This document shows, one piece after another, positions 5,819-11,892 of a stretch of 11,892 nucleotides of DNA. Position 1 is the first letter of the stretch; every line of letters starts with the position of its first letter. A program made the translations under genes and the position numbers. Location: NCBI GenBank assembly GCA_023424215.1, contig JAFAEC010000039.1, positions 1 to 11,892 on the forward strand. The letters run 5' to 3'. The notes under the pieces were generated by a model, which saw only the letters and a list, made by a program, of their open reading frames with translations, was not told the DNA's origin and made no database searches. This stretch comes from Pseudomonadota bacterium (GTDB lineage Bacteria > Pseudomonadota > Alphaproteobacteria > Caulobacterales > Caulobacteraceae).

Positions 5819-7684
5819 GTGCGCTTTGACGAACGCTTCCTCGAGGAACTGAAGGCCCGCCTTCGCCCGTCCGACATCATCGGGCGGACGGTGAAGCTCA
5901 AGCGTCAGGGACGGGAGTACGTTGGCCTGTCGCCCTTCACCAAGGAGAAGTCGCCGAGCTTCTTCGTCAACGACGACAAGGGCTTCTTTCACGACTTCAG
6001 CTCCGGCAAGCACGGGGACGTCATCAGCTTCCTGCAGGAGACGGAGCGGCTGAACTTCGTGGAGGCGGTGCAGCGGCTGGCGGGCGAGGCGGGCATGGCC
6101 CTTCCGGCCGAGGACCCGCAGGCGGCCGAGCGCGAGCAGAAGCGGCAGGGACTGTCGGACTGGATGGACCTGGCCCAGAAGTGGTTCGCCGCCAATCTGC
6201 GACGCTCCGCCGGCAAGGCGGCGCGGGAGTATCTCGAACGCCGCGGCCTGCCCGAGGACCAGTGGGAGCGGTTCGGCCTCGGTTATGCGCCGAACGACCG
6301 GGAGGGGCTGAAGAGCGCGCTGATCCAGCGCGGGGCGAAGCCGGGGGAGCTGGTCGAGGCGGGGCTGCTGATCGCGCCGGAGGGCGGCGGCTCGCCGTAT
6401 GATCGTTTCCGCGACCGGCTGATGTTCCCGATCCTCGACGCGCGCGGGCGGATCGTCAGCTTCGGCGGCCGGGCGATGAATCCTGACGACCGGGCCAAGT
6501 ATCTGAACGGGCCGGAGAGCCCGCTCTTCCACAAGGGCGCCACCCTGTACGGCCTGCCGGAGGCGCGCCGCATCCTCGGGGCCGAGAGCCGCTCCGACCA
6601 GGCGATCGTGGTGGTCGAGGGCTACATGGACGTGATCGCCTGCCAGCGGGCCGGCGTCCCGGCCGTGGCTCCGATGGGCACCGCCCTGACCGAGGATCAG
6701 ATGGAGCGGCTGTGGCGGGTGTCGCACGAGCCGGTGCTTTGCTTCGACGGCGACGCGGCCGGGCGGCGGGCGGCCTACCGCGCCATCGACCGGGCCCTGC
6801 CGCAACTGAAGCCGGGGCGGTCGTTCCGGTTCGCCCTGCTGGACGGGGGCAAGGACCCGGACGACGTCCTGCGCGAGCAGGGCGCGCCGGCCTTGCGCCA
6901 GGCGCTGGCGGCGACGCGCCCCTTCGCGGAGGTGCTGTTCCAGAAGGAGGCCGAGGCCGAACCGCTGGACACGCCCGAGCGGCGGGCCGGGTTCAAGGGC
7001 CGCCTGCGGCAGGCGGCGGCGGCGATCCAGGACCGGGATCTGGCGGAGCAATACCGGCGGGAGCTGTTCGAGCGTTTCGACGCCCTGTTCCCGGCGCGGC
7101 AGGCCTCGGCGGTAGGCGGACGCCCGGGGCCCGGAGCCGGTCGCCGCTTCGGTCCGCCGCCGGTGCTGGGGCAGACCGCGGAGGGGGCGCAGGCCATGCA
7201 GTCGCTGAGCCGCGCCATCGAGCCGGTCGCCGCGGCGCTGGCTCACGGGGCGGTCGACGATCCGGAGCGGATGGACGACCATCTGGAGGCGATCGCGGCC
7301 CACGGCTTTGGCGACCGGGCGCTGGACGGCCTCGCCCGGGAGCTGGTGCGCCTGCGCTTCTCGGGTCAGGACCTTGACTCTGCTGCGCTCCGTCGCCATC
7401 TGGCGCAATCGGGTCATGACGTCTTGATGCGCGAGGTCGAGAAGGCGGCGGCGAAGTCCGGCGCGCCTTTCCTGGCTGCAGACAAGCCCCTCGCCGAGGC
7501 GCGGATCCGTTGGTCGCAGGCGTTCGACGCGCTCACGCGTGTCGCCGCCCTGGAAGACGCCCTGTCGTCGGCGCGCAGCGTGCCGGGGCAGGACGAGGCG
7601 TTCCGCAGGCTGAAGGCCGAGCGGGACGCGCTTCGCCGTGCGATCAAAACCGGAGAGATATGGGAAGACAGCGCGAGCTCGTAA
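5819..7684 (+). CDS. dnaG: DNA primase
   Basis: DnaG makes the RNA primers for replication and works with the DnaB helicase. The 621-residue protein has an N-terminal domain in the position of the CHC2 zinc-ribbon (about 35-95) and a TOPRIM catalytic core. The core shows Glu267 in EGYMD, Asp310 and Asp312 in DGDAAG, and DPDD at 346-349. A long C-terminal helical DnaB-interaction region follows from about 430. The zinc-ribbon has lost all ligands: the expected Cys-x-x-His is SPFT (Ser38, Thr41) and Cys-x-x-Cys is DFSS (Asp59, Ser62). GTG 5819 is chosen over GTG 5816 because AAGG at 5810-5813 is then 5 nt away and the protein begins MRFDERF. GCTATAAG at 5805-5812 could instead be a -10 box giving a nearly leaderless mRNA. 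rpoD follows after 71 bp. Confidence 0.96.
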   Translation: MRFDERFLEELKARLRPSDIIGRTVKLKRQGREYVGLSPFTKEKSPSFFVNDDKGFFHDFSSGKHGDVISFLQETERLNFVEAVQRLAGEAGMALPAEDPQAAEREQKRQGLSDWMDLAQKWFAANLRRSAGKAAREYLERRGLPEDQWERFGLGYAPNDREGLKSALIQRGAKPGELVEAGLLIAPEGGGSPYDRFRDRLMFPILDARGRIVSFGGRAMNPDDRAKYLNGPESPLFHKGATLYGLPEARRILGAESRSDQAIVVVEGYMDVIACQRAGVPAVAPMGTALTEDQMERLWRVSHEPVLCFDGDAAGRRAAYRAIDRALPQLKPGRSFRFALLDGGKDPDDVLREQGAPALRQALAATRPFAEVLFQKEAEAEPLDTPERRAGFKGRLRQAAAAIQDRDLAEQYRRELFERFDALFPARQASAVGGRPGPGAGRRFGPPPVLGQTAEGAQAMQSLSRAIEPVAAALAHGAVDDPERMDDHLEAIAAHGFGDRALDGLARELVRLRFSGQDLDSAALRRHLAQSGHDVLMREVEKAAAKSGAPFLAADKPLAEARIRWSQAFDALTRVAALEDALSSARSVPGQDEAFRRLKAERDALRRAIKTGEIWEDSASS

Positions 7685-7747
7685 AACCAACGACCTCGCC
7701 ACGTGTTGTATTTGGCGGCGGGCCCGACCAGCCCTCCACCCGGAGAA

Positions 7748-7755
7748 ATGACTGA

Positions 7756-7759
<4 letters not shown>
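7748..7759 (+). promoter_or_regulatory. Three-codon mini-ORF overlapping the rpoD start
   Basis: The sequence ATG ACT GAA TGA lies immediately before rpoD. Its stop TGA (7757-7759) overlaps the rpoD ATG (7756-7758). The only Shine-Dalgarno-like element, GGAG at 7742-7745, is 2 nt from the mini-ORF start and 10 nt from the rpoD start, so either could be used. It may be chance or a coupling device. Confidence 0.25.
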
Positions 7760-9696
<1,937 letters not shown>

Positions 9697-9712
9697 GCGG
9701 ACAATCGAATTG

Positions 9713-9743
9713 AAAAAGGCCAGCTTCTCAGCTGGCCTTTTTT
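9713..9743 (+). terminator. Rho-independent terminator of the dnaG-rpoD unit
   Basis: The arms GGCCAGCT (9718-9725) and AGCTGGCC (9730-9737) form a perfect 8-bp GC-rich stem with a TCTC loop. Five flanking A residues (9713-9717) pair with the T-run, extending the stem to 13 bp. Six T residues follow at 9738-9743. It lies 17 bp after the rpoD stop. The A-run on the other side means it could also act on leftward transcripts. Confidence 0.93.
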
Positions 9744-9779
9744 CTTGGAAATCCGGATTACCCGATCGAGGTCGCGGTC

Positions 9780-10199
9780 ATGGCGCAGAAGTCGGGAGAA
9801 AAAGACGCCTCATCTCACGGTGCTCCGACAGCTAGAAAGCGCCGCAGGCGCTCTCTCTTTTCGTTCGAAAGTCCCGATAAGCGCCGCATCTTCCTCGTGC
9901 GCATGGCCAAGTCGGTCGTGCTCTGGTTCGCCATCATGCTGTTTGGATTGATCGTCGGCATGGCGGGTTACGCGTGGACGGAAGGCATGAGCGCCGTCGA
10001 CGCATTCGTGAATGCCGCGATGATCCTGTCCGGCATGGGGCCTGTCGACCAATTGCATACGAATGCCGGGAAGATCTTCGCCGGCTCCTACGCCATATTC
10101 TCCGGCCTCGTCATCGTGTTGGCGACCGGCGTCGTGTTGGCGCCGATCATTCATCACGCGCTGCACGTCTTCCACTTCGATACCGACGATAAGACGTGA
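9780..10199 (+). CDS. Small two-helix membrane protein, K+-channel-like pore module with altered filter
   Basis: The protein is 139 residues. Residues 1-40 are a basic cytoplasmic tail with the run RKRRRR at 19-24. A first hydrophobic helix lies at about 44-65, and a second at about 97-122. Between them is a re-entrant-like segment, DAFVNAAMILSGMGPVD (74-90), followed by TNAGKIF. This is the layout of an Ion_trans_2 channel subunit (outer helix, pore helix, filter, inner helix). However, the TVGYGD filter is replaced by LSGMGPVD, so K+ selectivity is doubtful. The C-terminus is a His/Asp-rich tail. It could be a non-selective channel, a regulatory subunit or a structural relic. GAGG at 9768-9771 is 8 nt before the ATG. 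The rpoD terminator precedes it, so it is its own unit, and it converges with the gene ending at 10218. Confidence 0.78.
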   Translation: MAQKSGEKDASSHGAPTARKRRRRSLFSFESPDKRRIFLVRMAKSVVLWFAIMLFGLIVGMAGYAWTEGMSAVDAFVNAAMILSGMGPVDQLHTNAGKIFAGSYAIFSGLVIVLATGVVLAPIIHHALHVFHFDTDDKT

Positions 10200-10217
10200 G
10201 CCTATACGGTCCCGGAC

Positions 10218-10724
10218 TCACATCGCTTTGACGGCAGCGACGAGCTGATCGAGCGCGGTGCCCCAGCCCTCATGGAATCCCATGTCCTCGTGCCGCTGAC
10301 GATCGGCGGCATTCCGATGCAGCAGGCGCGCCGTATATCGCGTGCCCTGGCCGGCTGGCTCGAACAGAAGGAAGGCGGTGAAGAAACCGCAGTTCGTGCT
10401 TTCGTTGAGCCCACCTGATCGCGGGCGATAGCCGGGCCCGAGCATATCGGTCCACACGAGGCGCGAGTTCACGACGAGGTCGAGGTAGCAGCCGATATTC
10501 TCGTGATTCTGACCCTCGGGCGATCGCATGACGGTGCGGAACAGGCCGCCGGGGCGCAGATCAATCTCGCAGTCCACGGTCGTCCACGGCTTGGGCGTGA
10601 ACCATTTCACGAGATGCTCCGGCTCGGTCCAGGCTTTCCAGACCAGATGCGGAGGCACATCGACGACACGTTCGAGAACGAGGTCGAGGGAGGGATCGAA
10701 GGTATCGAGGGAGTTGTGTGTCAC
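10218..10724 (-). CDS. AHSA1/SRPBCC-fold protein coupled to ArsR regulator
   Basis: This 168-residue protein belongs to the START/Bet v1-like (SRPBCC, activator-of-Hsp90-homology) group. It shows the family signatures LVWKAWTEPEHLVKWF (27-42), DLRPGG (55-60) and, near the end, GFHEGWGTALDQL (149-161). Members have a hydrophobic cavity; most are uncharacterised and many are encoded beside an ArsR-type repressor, as here. The start is GTG at 10722-10724, overlapping the regulator stop (GTGA), with AAAGGA 9 nt upstream. An in-frame ATG at 10814 would extend 30 residues into the regulator and does not resemble the family. The overlap implies translational coupling. A ligand or enzymatic role cannot be assigned. 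It converges on the channel-like gene, with 18 bp between the two stops and no clear terminator. Confidence 0.87.
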   Translation of the reverse strand: MTHNSLDTFDPSLDLVLERVVDVPPHLVWKAWTEPEHLVKWFTPKPWTTVDCEIDLRPGGLFRTVMRSPEGQNHENIGCYLDLVVNSRLVWTDMLGPGYRPRSGGLNESTNCGFFTAFLLFEPAGQGTRYTARLLHRNAADRQRHEDMGFHEGWGTALDQLVAAVKAM

Positions 10725-11065
10725 GTATCGGTATCCTTTCCCTTGAGCGTCAGGAGGTAGTCGTCGAGCTGGTCGAGGCGCTGGGTCCACATGGCCCGCT
10801 GCTCGCCAAGCCAACGTTCCACAGCAGCCATCGGCTCCGGTTTAAGCTGGCAGGTACGCACGCGACCCACCTTCCGCGTATCGATGACGCCGCAATCTTC
10901 CAGCACTTTGAGATGCTGAAGGAAGGTTGGCAGGGCCATGTCGAACGGTTTGGCCAGATCGCTGACTGAAGCGGCGCCACGCCCGAGCTGTTCGACAACA
11001 GCGCGCCGCGTCGGATCGGAGAGGGCGCGGAAGGTCTCGTTTAGGTGAGCTTGATAGTTAGTCAT
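10721..11065 (-). CDS. ArsR-family winged-helix transcriptional regulator
   Basis: The 114-residue protein has the ArsR winged helix-turn-helix: FRALSDPTRRAVVEQLG (12-28), a recognition region MALPTFLQHLKVLEDCGVI (43-61), and the wing TRKVGRVRTCQL. The metal-site ELCVCDL signature of arsenic/cadmium sensors is absent (the region reads SVSDLAKPF), and only scattered Cys residues occur. It therefore probably responds to a non-metal signal, like the many ArsR proteins paired with SRPBCC genes. It overlaps the downstream SRPBCC gene by 4 bp. There is no Shine-Dalgarno sequence before the ATG. The predicted promoter places the transcription start at or next to the initiation codon, which suggests a leaderless mRNA. 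AGTTAG-type repeats around the promoter suggest autoregulation. Confidence 0.92.
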   Translation of the reverse strand: MTNYQAHLNETFRALSDPTRRAVVEQLGRGAASVSDLAKPFDMALPTFLQHLKVLEDCGVIDTRKVGRVRTCQLKPEPMAAVERWLGEQRAMWTQRLDQLDDYLLTLKGKDTDT

Positions 11066-11112
11066 GAGGCTAACTTTATGTCATCACAATAGTGAGGTCA
11101 ATACCTAACTAT
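11054..11112. promoter_or_regulatory. Triple AGTTAG/CTAACT repeat, candidate ArsR operator
   Basis: ATAGTTAG (11054-11061) and its exact complement CTAACTAT (11105-11112) form an 8-bp inverted repeat 43 bp apart. A third copy, CTAACT (11070-11075), lies between them and forms a 6-bp inverted repeat with 11056-11061 around 8 bp. The copies flank the -35, overlap the -10 and span the start codon of the regulator, as expected of repressor sites. The outer copy could also influence the divergent gene at 11194. Confidence 0.55.
11073..11101 (-). promoter_or_regulatory. Promoter of the ArsR-SRPBCC operon
   Basis: On the minus strand TTGACC (11101-11096) is a good -35, and TAAAGT (11078-11073) is a moderate -10, separated by exactly 17 bp. 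The expected start point about 7 nt past the -10 falls at 11066-11065, on the regulator's ATG (11065-11063). Confidence 0.6.
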
Positions 11113-11193
11113 TCGCGCAGTGCAGATGAGGGAAAACCCTGTCGGGATCTGAAGCGACGCGTAAGATCGCGCTGTCTTAAGAGGGGGACCAGA

Positions 11194-11775
11194 ATGTCCG
11201 CAGCAACCGGCCGGCCACGGATCTATCTCGCCGGACCAGAAGTCTTCATGCCGAATGCGAAGGAGATTGGGGCAGCCAAGGCTGCCTTGTGCGCGGCGGC
11301 TGGATGCGTCGGGGCTTTTCCGCTCGATGCCAGCCTGGACCTGACCGGTCTCACGCCTTTGGAGCAGGCGCGGCTGATCTCACTCAGCAACGAGGACCTC
11401 ATGCGCAGTTGCGATGCGCTGATCGCCAACCTCACGCCGTTCCGTGGCGTGTCGATGGACTCGGGAACGGCGTTCGAGGTCGGCTTCATGCGCGCGCTGG
11501 GAAGGCCGGTGTTCGGCTATACCAGCATCACCGGCAGTTATCGGGAGCGTGCCGATGCGTTCCGGCTGTTGCCGGATTGGCGTGATGGAGACCGCGAAGA
11601 GTTCATGGTCGAAGACTTCGGGTTAGCCGAGAACCTGATGATCGACATCGCGCTACGCGAGACCGGAGTCGTTCCGGTTTGCGTGGAGGCCGTGCGGGGT
11701 GAGGAGTTGAGCGACCTACGCGGGTTCGAAGCCTGCCTTGCGGCTGCGCTTGCCACATTGAACAACCTCGGATGA
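11194..11775 (+). CDS. Nucleoside 2-deoxyribosyltransferase family protein
   Basis: The protein has 193 residues. It starts with the Rossmann-like strand IYLAGPEVF (9-17) and contains SCDALIANLTPFRG followed by MDSGTAFEVGFMRALGRPVFGY. The glutamate in that motif, Glu95, corresponds to the catalytic nucleophile of nucleoside 2-deoxyribosyltransferases. Those enzymes swap the base of 2'-deoxynucleosides or, in relatives such as DNPH1/Rcl, hydrolyse deoxynucleoside monophosphates. Salvage or clean-up of (modified) deoxynucleosides in the cytoplasm is the likely role; the substrate is not determined. The ATG at 11194 has a strong purine-rich site (AAGAGGGGG, about 11178-11186). An upstream in-frame start at 11092 would add 34 basic residues unlike the family. 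It diverges from the ArsR gene and faces the gene ending at 11784, 8 bp away. Confidence 0.87.
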   Translation: MSAATGRPRIYLAGPEVFMPNAKEIGAAKAALCAAAGCVGAFPLDASLDLTGLTPLEQARLISLSNEDLMRSCDALIANLTPFRGVSMDSGTAFEVGFMRALGRPVFGYTSITGSYRERADAFRLLPDWRDGDREEFMVEDFGLAENLMIDIALRETGVVPVCVEAVRGEELSDLRGFEACLAAALATLNNLG

Positions 11776-11783
11776 AGCCGTTG

Positions 11784-11892
11784 TTACAGCGATCCATCCG
11801 ATCCAATCAGGGGCACGAAGGCGACCAATCCGTGCCATTCTTCCTTGAATGTGTCAGCGCCCGTACGCTGAATTCGCATGAGAACCTGATCC
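11784..11892 (-). CDS. pcm: Protein-L-isoaspartate O-methyltransferase, C-terminal fragment
   Basis: The minus strand from the window edge to the TAA at 11784-11786 encodes 35 residues and then stops. They include QVLMRIQRTG, then a stretch ending GLVAFVPLIGSDG. This is the characteristic end of Pcm proteins (LVRI-R-G ... VRFVPLIG), which methylate and repair isoaspartyl residues in aged proteins using S-adenosylmethionine. The catalytic SAM-binding part lies beyond the window. Partial because of the window edge, not obviously broken. Confidence 0.62.
   Translation of the reverse strand, partial: DQVLMRIQRTGADTFKEEWHGLVAFVPLIGSDGSL

Noticed and set aside
5732..7702. 656-codon minus-strand open frame opposite dnaG
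   Set aside because: Covers dnaG entirely; composition is typical of an antisense shadow and no motif is recognisable.
10196..10221. GTGAG/CTCAC inverted repeat between the convergent stops as a terminator
   Set aside because: Only 5 bp with a long loop and no T-run.
11139..11167. CTGTCG/TAAGAT as a promoter for the deoxyribosyltransferase-family gene
   Set aside because: The -35 matches consensus at only half its positions; too weak to list as a feature.

Overview
The window is GC-rich chromosomal DNA from an alphaproteobacterium, most likely of the Caulobacterales (a Brevundimonas- or Caulobacter-like genome). The basis is the carA–dnaG–rpoD gene order, the RpoD and DnaG sequences, very high third-position GC, and CtrA-like and GANTC (CcrM-type) sites ahead of dnaG. 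The genus is inferred from the sequence alone. Because GC is so high, long open frames run antisense to almost every real gene; these are treated as shadows.

Left part (1-4104). A HAD-family phosphatase reads leftward. Diverging from it is a probable three-gene unit: a 287-residue protein of unknown function that looks like a degenerate EAL domain, a Rieske non-haem-iron oxygenase with CntA/GbcA-type active-site features, and an AdiC-like amino acid transporter whose start overlaps the oxygenase stop (ATGA). The oxygenase and transporter look like a small uptake-and-oxidation module for an amino-acid-like or N-methylated compound. This pair is the best candidate here for an uncharacterised system.

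Middle part (4105-9779). This is the housekeeping block: carA (glutaminase subunit of carbamoyl phosphate synthetase; carB is not here), a small leftward hypothetical gene, an AT-richer regulatory region, dnaG (primase) and rpoD (primary sigma factor), closed by a strong intrinsic terminator. The DnaG zinc-ribbon has lost all four metal ligands. The dnaG upstream region carries CtrA-like boxes, two GANTC sites and a palindrome of two near-DnaA-boxes, which suggests cell-cycle control.

Right part (9780-11892). A small two-helix membrane protein resembles a K+ channel pore module, but its selectivity filter reads GMG rather than GYG. Next is a leftward ArsR-family regulator translationally coupled to an AHSA1/SRPBCC-fold protein. 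Its promoter is flanked by three copies of an AGTTAG/CTAACT motif, and its mRNA appears to be leaderless. Diverging from it is a nucleoside 2-deoxyribosyltransferase-family protein. The last 109 bases hold the C-terminus of what looks like a protein-L-isoaspartate O-methyltransferase on the minus strand.

No tRNA, rRNA, insertion sequence, CRISPR array or phage gene was seen.
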